Source: Gemmatimonadaceae bacterium (lineage in GTDB: Bacteria; Gemmatimonadota; Gemmatimonadetes; Gemmatimonadales; Gemmatimonadaceae). Taken from it: 64,000 bases of DNA. The DNA lies in assembly GCA_035606695.1 (NCBI GenBank), contig DATNEW010000027.1, positions 242,848 to 306,847 of the forward strand, written 5' to 3'. Positions 52,323 through 59,968 of this stretch are shown in pieces. The position numbers were made by a program, and so were the translations under genes. The notes beneath the pieces are model-generated. The model saw only the letters and a list, made by a program, of their open reading frames with translations, searched no databases and had not been told where the DNA came from. Position 1 is the stretch's first letter, and the number at the start of each line of letters is the position of its first letter.

Positions 52323-53318
52323 GATCAGTGGCAGAATGCGGCGGCTGCCGCCGTTGTCAGAGATGTTGATCAACCCGACCTGCGCACCGTGAAGCTCGTG
52401 CGCGTAATTCCAGAGTCCGATCGTCAGGCCGTGCTGCGCGCCGCGCACGTCGTTCACCGCGGCGAGCGCGCCACCATCGAACCGGCCATGCTCGGCGATC
52501 TTGAAATACGCGATGCTGAGCGCGATCGCGTGCACGCGCTCGCCACCCACGCCGAATCCGCCGATGGCGACGCCGTGAATCTCCGGCGCGCCCACGCCGA
52601 CGCCACCGATGGCGAGACCCGTCAACGTCCCGCCCGCGCCCACACCGATGCCGCCGACACTGATGCCCGTGACGTTGCCGCCGGAGCCGACGCCAATCCC
52701 ACCGATGCCAATGCCGGTGAGCGAGCCACCGCCACCGACTCCAACGCCGCCGATCGCCAGCCCCTTGATGTTGCCGCCGCCTCCGGCTCCGATGCCGCCG
52801 ATGCTGATACCGGTCATGTCGGCGGCCCCGCCGACGCCAATCCCGCCGATCTGAATTCCTTTGAGCGAGCCGCCCGCCCCGACACCGATCCCGCCGATGC
52901 TGATGCCCGTGACGGAGCCGCCGCCACCGACACCGATTCCTCCGAGCATGATACCGACCATGTCACCGCCGGCGCCGAGTCCTACACCGGCTACGCCAAT
53001 CCCGTGAAACGACCGGCTTGCGCCAACGCCAACGATGCCGGCGCCGATGCCCGTGATGTCCGCGGCACCGGTCGCCGGCAGGCCGATCGCGACGCCGTTC
53101 ACCGCGCCGGTGGCAGGTTCGTACGGCGTCCAGACGGTGATGTCGACGCCGTTGACGCGTTCCAGATGGCGATCGCGGAAGTTGATGCGCACGCCGTTGA
53201 CGACGGGCTTGTCGCCGATCGCGACGCCCGTGTTGTTGGCGGTGAGATCGATGACTTGCGCGCTCACCGACACGGGAAGAAGGAAAGCCGCGGCAGCTAC
53301 CAGTTTGCGATGTCGCAT
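52311..53318 (-). CDS. Surface protein with 16-residue glycine-rich repeats (LA_2272-like)
   Basis: 335 residues. The signal peptide is MRHRKLVAAAAFLLPVSVSAQ. About ten repeats of 16 residues fill the middle (about 75-255): examples are GGIGVGGGGSVTGISI, GGIGVGAGGSLKGIQI, GGIGAGGGGNIKGLAI and GGVGVGGGGSLTGIGI. They are coded by a 48-bp period. The protein ends with GLTIGLWNYAHELHGAQVGLINISDNG, the signature of LA_2272-type surface repeat proteins. The pattern suggests a beta-solenoid or a flat glycine-rich sheet exported to the envelope. Function is unknown. The codon use and repetitive DNA mean copy number may vary between strains. Confidence 0.85.
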   Translation of the reverse strand: MRHRKLVAAAAFLLPVSVSAQVIDLTANNTGVAIGDKPVVNGVRINFRDRHLERVNGVDITVWTPYEPATGAVNGVAIGLPATGAADITGIGAGIVGVGASRSFHGIGVAGVGLGAGGDMVGIMLGGIGVGGGGSVTGISIGGIGVGAGGSLKGIQIGGIGVGGAADMTGISIGGIGAGGGGNIKGLAIGGVGVGGGGSLTGIGIGGIGVGSGGNVTGISVGGIGVGAGGTLTGLAIGGVGVGAPEIHGVAIGGFGVGGERVHAIALSIAYFKIAEHGRFDGGALAAVNDVRGAQHGLTIGLWNYAHELHGAQVGLINISDNGGSRRILPLISVR

Positions 53319-53458
53319 GAAAAGTTTGAATGGGAGTGGGATATTCCATCCACTGATACGTCTGATACGTCGGTGAGTCCGCGAGGTTTCGTGAGTGGAC
53401 GACCCCGGTCACGCGTTCGCCGTCACGGACTATCTTGATGATTCCCTCAACAGCTGCG

Positions 53459-54658
53459 ATGAAGCGTTTCCATTTTCCGACTCGTGTCGGCTGTGTCGTT
53501 TTGCTCACGTTGGCCGCGTGCGCTCGAACCGGCACACTCTCACCATCCGGCACGTCCGCCGCGATCACGGCCAATGATCTGCGGCTGCGCCTTACCGCGT
53601 TTGCGCACGATAGCATGATGGGCCGCGAAGCCGGAACGATCTGGGACTACAAGGCCGCCGCGTGGGTCGCGTCGCAATTCCGCACACTGGGACTCCGACC
53701 GGCGGGCGACAGCGGGGGCTGGTTTCAAACGGTTCCGAACGTTCGCGTGCGCGACACGTCGGTCGAGCGCGCCCCGGCGCGCAACGTCATCGCGATCGTT
53801 CCCGGCACGGACCCGGCGCTTCGCAACGAATACGTCGCGATCAGCGCGCACAACGACCACATCGGGTTTCGCCACGTCGCAATCGATCACGACTCGCTCC
53901 GCGCCTTCAACACCGTCGTCCGCCCACTGGGCGCCGATAGTCCGCCGCGCGCGGCGACGCCCGAAGAAGCGATTCGCATTCGCCACATTCTCGATTCGCT
54001 GCGTGCGATACGGCCGCCGCGCCCGGACTCGGTCTACAACGGCGCGGATGACGACGGCAGCGGAACGATCGCGCTGATCGAGATCGCCGAGGCGTTCGCG
54101 CGCGGGAAAGAAAAGCCGCGACGTTCGATTCTTCTCATCTCACACACGGCGGAAGAGGAGGGGCTCATCGGTTCCGCGTGGTACACCGACCATGCGACGG
54201 TGCCGATCGATTCGATTGTGGCCGAGATCGACGTCGACATGATCGGACGCGGCGCGGCGACCGATATAAAGGCCGGCGGTCCCACCTACCTCGAGGTCGT
54301 GGGATTGCGCCGCCTGTCGCAGGAGTATGGTGACTGGATCGAAGCCGTGAACGCCAAGGAGCCGCTGCCGTTCGTGTTCGACTATGAGTACGACGCGCCG
54401 GGCCATCCCGATCAGTATTACTGTCGCGCCGATCATTACAGCTACGCGCGCTACGGAGTGCCAAGCGTCTCGTTGTCGCGTGGGAGTCACATGGACTACC
54501 ACCAGCTCACCGACGAGCCGCAGTACATCGACTATCCGGACTACGCGCGTCTGACGCGGATGGTGTTCGACGCGGCGCTGTACGTCGCGAACGCGGATCA
54601 TCGGCCGCGACTGTCGGTGCCGAAGCCGGTGAATCCGCACGTGCCTTGCCGGCAGTGA
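53459..54658 (+). CDS. M28-family zinc aminopeptidase (lipoprotein)
   Basis: 399 residues from ATG 53459 (ATG 53438 also possible). A lipoprotein signal ends LLTLAAC. An N-terminal helix part is followed by the M28 peptidase domain with the two-zinc site: H and D in SAHNDHIG, bridging D in YNGADDDGSGT, the catalytic EE in HTAEEEGLIGS, D in EIDVDMIG and the last H in SHMDYHQLTDE. It removes N-terminal amino acids from peptides in the periplasm. A run of about 40 residues (VVRPLGADSPPRAATPEEAI) is inserted after the first zinc motif. It overlaps the ATP-grasp reading frame start. Confidence 0.9.
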   Translation: MKRFHFPTRVGCVVLLTLAACARTGTLSPSGTSAAITANDLRLRLTAFAHDSMMGREAGTIWDYKAAAWVASQFRTLGLRPAGDSGGWFQTVPNVRVRDTSVERAPARNVIAIVPGTDPALRNEYVAISAHNDHIGFRHVAIDHDSLRAFNTVVRPLGADSPPRAATPEEAIRIRHILDSLRAIRPPRPDSVYNGADDDGSGTIALIEIAEAFARGKEKPRRSILLISHTAEEEGLIGSAWYTDHATVPIDSIVAEIDVDMIGRGAATDIKAGGPTYLEVVGLRRLSQEYGDWIEAVNAKEPLPFVFDYEYDAPGHPDQYYCRADHYSYARYGVPSVSLSRGSHMDYHQLTDEPQYIDYPDYARLTRMVFDAALYVANADHRPRLSVPKPVNPHVPCRQ

Positions 54659-54669
54659 CGAACCCGACG

Positions 54670-55542
54670 ATGCGTCCGCGCATCGCCCTCGCGACGTACG
54701 ATCGCGCGCCCCGGCTGGCGCCAGACGACCAGCTGTTACTGCCGGCGCTGGCGGCGGCGGGGATCGACGCCGAGCCGGCGGTGTGGTCCGACGACGCGGT
54801 TGCCTGGGAAACCTTCGACGGCGTCGTCGTCCGTTCGTGCTGGGATTATCATTTACATATTCAAGAATTCAAATCATGGCTCGCGCGGCTCGACGCCGGA
54901 CGCGTGCCGGCCTGGAACAGCATCGCCACGATCGAATGGAACGCCGACAAGCGGTACTTGCTCGATCTCGCCCGGCGCGGCGTCGTCACCATTCCAACGA
55001 TGATCGTCGCGCGCGGCGACGCCGGCGCGGTCGAGGCGACCGCCAAGGCCGAGGGGTGGTCGCGGTTCGTGCTCAAGCCTACCGTGTCGGCGAGCGGCCA
55101 TGAAACGCACGCGCTCGAACTGCCGCTCAACGACGAGGCACGTCACGCCATCGCGCGCACCCTCGCGCTCGGCGACGCGTTGGTGCAGCCCTTCGCACCA
55201 GAAGTGCCGCGCGACGGCGAGCTCTCGTTCACGTTCATCGACGGCCGCCTGAGTCACGCAACGATCAAGCGCGCCGCGGGGAATGAGTTCCGCGTGCAAA
55301 CGGAACACGGCGGCAGCGTCGATCCCACCGATCCACCGCGCGAGATCGCCGAGCAGGCGACGCACGTCCTGGCGGCGCTCTCCGACGTCCCGCTCTACGC
55401 GCGCGTCGACGGAATCGCGCGCGGCGGGCAGTTTCTGTTGATGGAGCTCGAGCTCATCGAACCGAACCTGTTCTTCGGGTTCGCCCCGGGATCGGCTGAA
55501 CGGTTCGCCGCGGCGCTCGCCGAACGGATCAGAAGCGTCTAG
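54670..55542 (+). CDS. ATP-grasp ligase (glutathione-synthetase-like)
   Basis: 290 residues from ATG 54670; GTG 54655 is also open and overlaps the previous stop. Motifs: RIALATYDRAPRLAPDDQLLLPAL, DGVVVRSCWDYHLHIQEFKSWL, NADKRYLLDLARRG (start of the ATP-grasp), RFVLKPTVSASGHETHAL (ATP lysine and loop), ALVQPFAPEV and FLLMELELIEPNLFF with the metal-binding E and N. It resembles ATP-grasp enzymes of the RimK-like group that couple small acids to amines (for example in peptide antibiotic or cofactor pathways). The substrate is unknown. It is the second ATP-grasp in this window and is not closely similar to the one at 45.1 kb. Confidence 0.83.
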   Translation: MRPRIALATYDRAPRLAPDDQLLLPALAAAGIDAEPAVWSDDAVAWETFDGVVVRSCWDYHLHIQEFKSWLARLDAGRVPAWNSIATIEWNADKRYLLDLARRGVVTIPTMIVARGDAGAVEATAKAEGWSRFVLKPTVSASGHETHALELPLNDEARHAIARTLALGDALVQPFAPEVPRDGELSFTFIDGRLSHATIKRAAGNEFRVQTEHGGSVDPTDPPREIAEQATHVLAALSDVPLYARVDGIARGGQFLLMELELIEPNLFFGFAPGSAERFAAALAERIRSV

Positions 55543-56530
55543 TCTCGCCGTGCGCGAGCGTCCAGTTCTTGTCGGCCGGCAAGCCCCGCGCGTTCCAGAG
55601 CTCTGAAAACAGCCGCGGCGGTTCGAGCACCGGTTCGTCGGTGAGTCGAAAGGTGCCCCAGTGAAGCGCGAGACATGCCGGCGTGGTCGAAGCAGCGCCG
55701 GCGATATGCTCGTATGCCTGGATCGCATCGTCCGGATTCATGTGGACCGCGCGCATGAACCAGCGCGGCTCGTACGCGCCGATCGGCAGCATCACGACGT
55801 CGAACGGACCGAGCGCGCCGATGGCGTCGAACTCGGGATGCAACGCAGTATCCCCCGCGAAGTAGACGCGGCATCCGCCCACGTCGATCGTCCAGCCACA
55901 CCATAACGTCTCGTTGCGATCGCCGAGTCCGCGCGCGCTGAAATGTTGCGCGGGCGTGCACACCGCGCGGTACATCGGTGTTTCCACGGATTGCCACCAA
56001 TCGCGCTCGACGAGGTGACGAACGCCGAACGAACGGAGAAGCGGTCCGACGCGGAGTGGGCACAGCCACGCCGCGTTCGGAAATCGGTTCGCGATACGCT
56101 TCACCGTGTGTGCGTCGAGGTGGTCGTAGTGGTTGTGTGACTGCAGTACGACGTCGATATCGGGCAGGTCTTCAAAGCGCAGACCGGGCGACATCAAGCG
56201 GCGCGGACCTGCCCACTGTACAGGAGACGCCCGATCGCTCCACACCGGATCCGTGAGAATGTTGACGCCGCCGATTTGCAGCAGCACGGTGGAATGTCCG
56301 ATCCACGTCGCCGCGCGATGGTCCCGGGCCGCGCGCGGCGCGACGATCGCCGGCGTGCGTCGCGGCAACCCATTGCGCGGCGGATCCGGCTCGATGGCTT
56401 TGCGGCGTCGATCGACCAGCCGCCACTTCAAAAAATCCTTGAAGCCGTGCAGCTCACCGCCCGGCCACGGATTCACGAATCCGCCGGGGCGATGGTGGGA
56501 GCCAGCTGCGGTGTTATCGTAGTCGGTCAC
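55529..56530 (-). CDS. MBL-fold metallo-hydrolase (NAPE-PLD/UlaG-like)
   Basis: 333 residues. The N-terminus (about 1-60) is a Pro/Arg-rich extension with no signal. The metallo-beta-lactamase fold follows: ATWIGHSTVLLQIGG, the metal motif SHNHYDHLD (HxHxDH), the third-ligand H in CTPAQHFSARG, the bridging D in YFAGDTALHPEFD and the final H in LALHWGTFRLTDE. The layout matches bacterial NAPE-phospholipase D and UlaG proteins, which cleave phosphodiester or lactone bonds. Substrate is unknown. Its 3' end overlaps the convergent ATP-grasp gene by 14 bp. Confidence 0.9.
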   Translation of the reverse strand: MTDYDNTAAGSHHRPGGFVNPWPGGELHGFKDFLKWRLVDRRRKAIEPDPPRNGLPRRTPAIVAPRAARDHRAATWIGHSTVLLQIGGVNILTDPVWSDRASPVQWAGPRRLMSPGLRFEDLPDIDVVLQSHNHYDHLDAHTVKRIANRFPNAAWLCPLRVGPLLRSFGVRHLVERDWWQSVETPMYRAVCTPAQHFSARGLGDRNETLWCGWTIDVGGCRVYFAGDTALHPEFDAIGALGPFDVVMLPIGAYEPRWFMRAVHMNPDDAIQAYEHIAGAASTTPACLALHWGTFRLTDEPVLEPPRLFSELWNARGLPADKNWTLAHGETRRF

Positions 56531-56606
56531 GATTCATTTCAAGGGTGGCGGCGACAACGTATCCCTGTATCGTAAAGCTGAAGGCAACCCTTCATCGGAG
56601 CACCCA

Positions 56607-56912
56607 ATGGGAGCAGCGGCCGCCATCGTCCTGCGGAGGCAGCGCGATATCGTGTACATGTATCTCGGCGCCGGCGCCACGTCGCCGGCGGACGCGCGCG
56701 CGCCGGGCGATCTCGGTGTGGAATCGAATCGCATCTTTCGCGGCCTGGTGAATCGCGCGGTGCTTCGCGACGCGGGGAACGGGCGCTACTATCTCGATGA
56801 AGCGAGTTGGAAGGCGTTGAATCGCGGGCGGCGTCGCGCCGTGTTGATTGTCGTCTTGCTCGCGGCTCTCGTCACGCTGCTTGTCTCGTTGAACGTCATC
56901 GCGAAACGCTAG
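56607..56912 (+). CDS. Small hypothetical membrane protein
   Basis: 101 residues. A cytoplasmic N-terminal part (about 1-72) has a winged-helix-like pattern (LGAGATSPADARAPGDLGVESNRIFRGLVNRAVLRDAGNGRYYLD, abridged) and a single helix at the C-terminus (AVLIVVLLAALVTLLVSLNVIA). It is probably anchored with the N-terminus inside. No family is recognised. It is 6 bp before the oxidoreductase gene and begins a three-gene operon. Confidence 0.6.
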   Translation: MGAAAAIVLRRQRDIVYMYLGAGATSPADARAPGDLGVESNRIFRGLVNRAVLRDAGNGRYYLDEASWKALNRGRRRAVLIVVLLAALVTLLVSLNVIAKR

Positions 56913-56918
56913 CCGGCG

Positions 56919-57575
56919 ATGAAGACTGCCGGCCGTTCCGTCTTGCTGCTCGGCGCGACCGGCTTGGTCGGTCGCGAATGTCTCCGCCAACTCGACGCCG
57001 ACGATAGTGTCGCGGGCATCACCGTGCTGGCGCGCCGGCCGCTGGACCTTCCGTCACCAAAAACGCGCGTCGTCGTCGTGGATTTCGACGCGCTCGCGAC
57101 GCGCTCGGATCTGTTTGCCGTCGACCAGATCTTCTGCGCGCTGGGTACCACGATCAAACAAGCCGGCTCGCAAGCGGCGTTTCGCCGGGTCGATTTCGAC
57201 TACCCGAAGCGGGCGGCGATGCTCGGGGTCGAAGAGGGCGCGCGACATTTTCTCCTCGTGAGCGCGCTTGGCGCGTCACCCAAGTCGCGCATCTTCTACA
57301 ATCGAGTGAAGGGTGATCTCGAGGACGCGTTGCGGACGATGCCGTATCGCAGCGTTACCATCGTGCGTCCGTCCCTGCTGCTTGGCGACCGCCACCCGCC
57401 GCGGTTTGGCGAGGAGCTCGCCAAACGCTTCGGTTGGCTCGCGCCGGGGCGATACAAACCGGTTCAGGCGAGCGACGTCGCGCGCGTGCTCGTGAACGCC
57501 GCTCGCGACGACGCGCCCGGACTGAACATCATCGAATCGGAAGACATTAGACTTTTATCATCAGGTGCAACGTGA
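56919..57575 (+). CDS. NAD(P)-binding oxidoreductase (HTATIP2/YraR-like atypical SDR)
   Basis: 218 residues. The Rossmann motif GATGLVGREC lies at residues 12-20. FCALGTTIKQAGSQAAFRRVDFDYP and HFLLVSALGASPKSRIFYNRVKGDLEDALR, then VTIVRPSLLLGDR, are those of the TIP30/HTATIP2 and YraR-like atypical SDR group, which bind NADP but lack the usual Tyr-Lys pair. The reaction is unknown. It overlaps the next gene as GTGA and follows the small membrane protein. Confidence 0.85.
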   Translation: MKTAGRSVLLLGATGLVGRECLRQLDADDSVAGITVLARRPLDLPSPKTRVVVVDFDALATRSDLFAVDQIFCALGTTIKQAGSQAAFRRVDFDYPKRAAMLGVEEGARHFLLVSALGASPKSRIFYNRVKGDLEDALRTMPYRSVTIVRPSLLLGDRHPPRFGEELAKRFGWLAPGRYKPVQASDVARVLVNAARDDAPGLNIIESEDIRLLSSGAT

Positions 57576-58243
57576 CGGATTCACTCGAGCAGGAAACGCC
57601 CCGCCGCGGATTTCTCGGTCAGGTCGCGGTGTCGGCGTTGGCGCTCGCGGCCGCTGCGTGTCGCGGTCCCGCGGCGGCAGTCGAGAGCGCGACGACGGTA
57701 CCGACTCCTGGTCCGCGCGGCGCGGCGCCATCGAACTGGGACGACTCGTGGACGACGCGACTCAAAGCAAAGCATCGCGCGGTGTTCGATTCGCCCGAGA
57801 TCGACGACGGATTGGCGCTGAATCATACCACGGGATACGTCCGCGCGATGCACGACGCGCTCGGATCCGACGATGCGCAAACAGTGCTCGTCCTCCGGCA
57901 TCACGGCGTCCCGCTCGCGTTCAACGACGCGATGTGGGCGAAGTACGCGATCGGTGAAGACAAGAAGGTCAGGGATCGATCGGGCGATTGGGCCACCCAC
58001 AACCCGCATGCCGGTACGATCGCCGCGCAACTGCTCGCGAAGGGACATATCGTCCTGGCGTGCGACCTGGCGACGCGGAATTATGCCGGCCAGATCTCGC
58101 GTCGTCTGGCTGGAGCGACCACGGCGGCGGTGTATCAGGAGCTGAAGGCGAATCTCATTCCGGGCGTCATCCTGCAGCCGACCGGCGTGTACGCGGCGCA
58201 CCGCGCGCAGGAAGTCGGCTGCACCTATATCCGCTCGACCTGA
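57572..58243 (+). CDS. Tat-exported protein, DsrE-like fold suspected
   Basis: 223 residues. Tat motif in TPRRGFLGQVAVSALALAAAACRG, which also carries a possible lipobox. The body has HTTGYVRAMHDALGSDDAQTVLVLRHHGVPLAFNDAMWAKYAIGE, then LLAKGHIVLACDLATRNYAGQI and LIPGVILQPTGVYAAHRAQEVGCTYIR. The alternation of strands and helices with a lone conserved cysteine near the middle (ACDLATRN) resembles DsrE/DsrF-like sulfur-relay folds. This similarity is inference. The start GTG 57572 overlaps the oxidoreductase stop. Confidence 0.6.
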   Translation: MTDSLEQETPRRGFLGQVAVSALALAAAACRGPAAAVESATTVPTPGPRGAAPSNWDDSWTTRLKAKHRAVFDSPEIDDGLALNHTTGYVRAMHDALGSDDAQTVLVLRHHGVPLAFNDAMWAKYAIGEDKKVRDRSGDWATHNPHAGTIAAQLLAKGHIVLACDLATRNYAGQISRRLAGATTAAVYQELKANLIPGVILQPTGVYAAHRAQEVGCTYIRST

Positions 58244-58261
58244 CTCGAGCGGCGGCGGTGA

Positions 58262-59911
58262 TCAGCTCGCGCGCAGCGCCTTGCCCGTGTGCCGGCCACC
58301 GCGTTCTCCGTCACGCAGCGCAATGACACCGTTGACGATGACGGTGTTGATTCCCGTCGGATACTGGAACGGATCCGCATACGTGGCGGTGTCCTGAACC
58401 GTCGCGGGGTCGAACACGACGACATCGGCCGCCATGCGGGGCGCCAGTCGTCCGCGGTCGGCGAGATGAATGCGCGACGCCGGTAGCGCCGTCATCTTGT
58501 TGATCGCCTGCGGCAGCGTGAGGGTTTTCCGCTCGCACACGTAGCGCGCGAGAATCCGGGGAAACGTGCCGAGTCCGCGTGGGTGCGGGTGACCGCGCCG
58601 CGTGGGACCGTCAACCGCGAACGCGCCGCCGTCGCTGCACACCATGCCGTACCTGTGCGCGAGAATGCGGTCGAGATTGTCCTCGCTCATCGCGAAGCCG
58701 ACCATGCCCACGTCGGCGTGGCTATGCTGTAGCAGCACCATCGCCATCGTATACGGATCGATTCCCTGCGCCGCGGCGTACTTGCCAAGCTGCTGCCCTT
58801 CAGCCGCGCGATCGTCTGGGTTGGCAACGTTGGCGATCATGACGTTGTCCCAGCCGCCGATCAGCTCGACCTTCGCCAGTGCCTCACGCCGAATGCGATC
58901 AGCCGTCGGCGGATCGATCAACCGCTTCAAGAACGCGTCAGTGCTTCCGTCGCGGCTCCAAACGGGGAACAGGTTCGTCAGTCCGGTTTGGTAGGCGACA
59001 TACGGATAGCGGTCGAACGCGGCGTCGCACCCGCCGGCGCGCGCTTGCGCGATGCGATCGAACGCGCCATCGAGCTTGCTCCAGTTGCGCGGGCCCTGCG
59101 TCTTGAGATGAGAGATCTGTAATGGACAGCCCGCGCCACGCGCGACGGCGATCGCCTCGTCGATCGCCTCGAGGAGTTGATCGTCTTCGTTGCGCATGTG
59201 CGTCGCGTACGGCAGACGTCGTGCGGCGAGCGGCTTGCACAGCTCAACGAGCTCATCGCGCGGCGCGAACGCGCCCGGCGTGTATTCCAGGCCCGACGAC
59301 GCGCCACATGCGCCGTCGGCGATCGCCTGAACCACCATTTCCTTCATGCGCGCCAGCTCGTTCGGCGTCGCCTTGCGGTTGTCGCCGCCGATCACGACGT
59401 CGCGCACGGTGCCGAGTCCGATCATCGACGCGACGTTCACCGAAGGTTGAAGCTGGGCGAGCGCCTTCCACAGATCGGTGAATCGCCCGTACTGGCGGCG
59501 TGCATCGTCGATGGATTCCGCGCCCATGCGCAGCGGAACGCGCGACGACCCATCCTGGCCGACGACGATGGTCGTGATGCCCTGACGGATCAGCGACTCG
59601 GAGCGCGGATCATCCCACAGCGATCCGTCGCCGTGCGAATGGATGTCGATGAAGCCGGGCGCAACAGCGAGGCCGCGCGCGTCGATCTCCGTGGCGCCAT
59701 GTTCCGGCGATCGCGTCGCGACGGACACGATGCGTCCGCCGGTGATGACGACGTCGGCCTCACGCCCCGTCGCCCCGGTGCCGTCGAAGACCATTCCGTT
59801 CCGAACGACGATGTCGGCGTCGGCGCGCGACCGAAGCAACAGCGAGGGTGCGCCCGCCAGCATCGCGGCGGTGCTGGCGGATTCTCGCAGGAAGTCACGG
59901 CGTGTCGGCAT
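58262..59911 (-). CDS. Tat-exported D-aminoacylase-like amidohydrolase
   Basis: 549 residues. The Tat signal is TRRDFLRESASTAAMLAGA. The amidohydrolase-3 domain follows: ADIVVRNGMVFDGTGATG, the metal motif GFIDIHSHGDG (HxH), ITTIVVGQDGSSRVPLRM, HMRNEDDQLLEAIDEAI, ISHLKTQGPRNWSK and the C-terminal ADRGRLAPRMAADVVVFDPATV. The metal-binding cysteine box of D-aminoacylases (GNCG) reads GQDG here, so the bridging cysteine is replaced by Asp. It should hydrolyse N-acyl-D-amino acids or D-peptides in the periplasm. A D-amino-acid transaminase is at 34.4 kb, but the two are not linked. Start is ATG 59911. Confidence 0.87.
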   Translation of the reverse strand: MPTRRDFLRESASTAAMLAGAPSLLLRSRADADIVVRNGMVFDGTGATGREADVVITGGRIVSVATRSPEHGATEIDARGLAVAPGFIDIHSHGDGSLWDDPRSESLIRQGITTIVVGQDGSSRVPLRMGAESIDDARRQYGRFTDLWKALAQLQPSVNVASMIGLGTVRDVVIGGDNRKATPNELARMKEMVVQAIADGACGASSGLEYTPGAFAPRDELVELCKPLAARRLPYATHMRNEDDQLLEAIDEAIAVARGAGCPLQISHLKTQGPRNWSKLDGAFDRIAQARAGGCDAAFDRYPYVAYQTGLTNLFPVWSRDGSTDAFLKRLIDPPTADRIRREALAKVELIGGWDNVMIANVANPDDRAAEGQQLGKYAAAQGIDPYTMAMVLLQHSHADVGMVGFAMSEDNLDRILAHRYGMVCSDGGAFAVDGPTRRGHPHPRGLGTFPRILARYVCERKTLTLPQAINKMTALPASRIHLADRGRLAPRMAADVVVFDPATVQDTATYADPFQYPTGINTVIVNGVIALRDGERGGRHTGKALRAS

Positions 59912-59968
59912 GGGCTAACAATGCGTCGCCGAATTGCCTTCGGCCAGGCAGGGCCATGCCGCCCCGAG

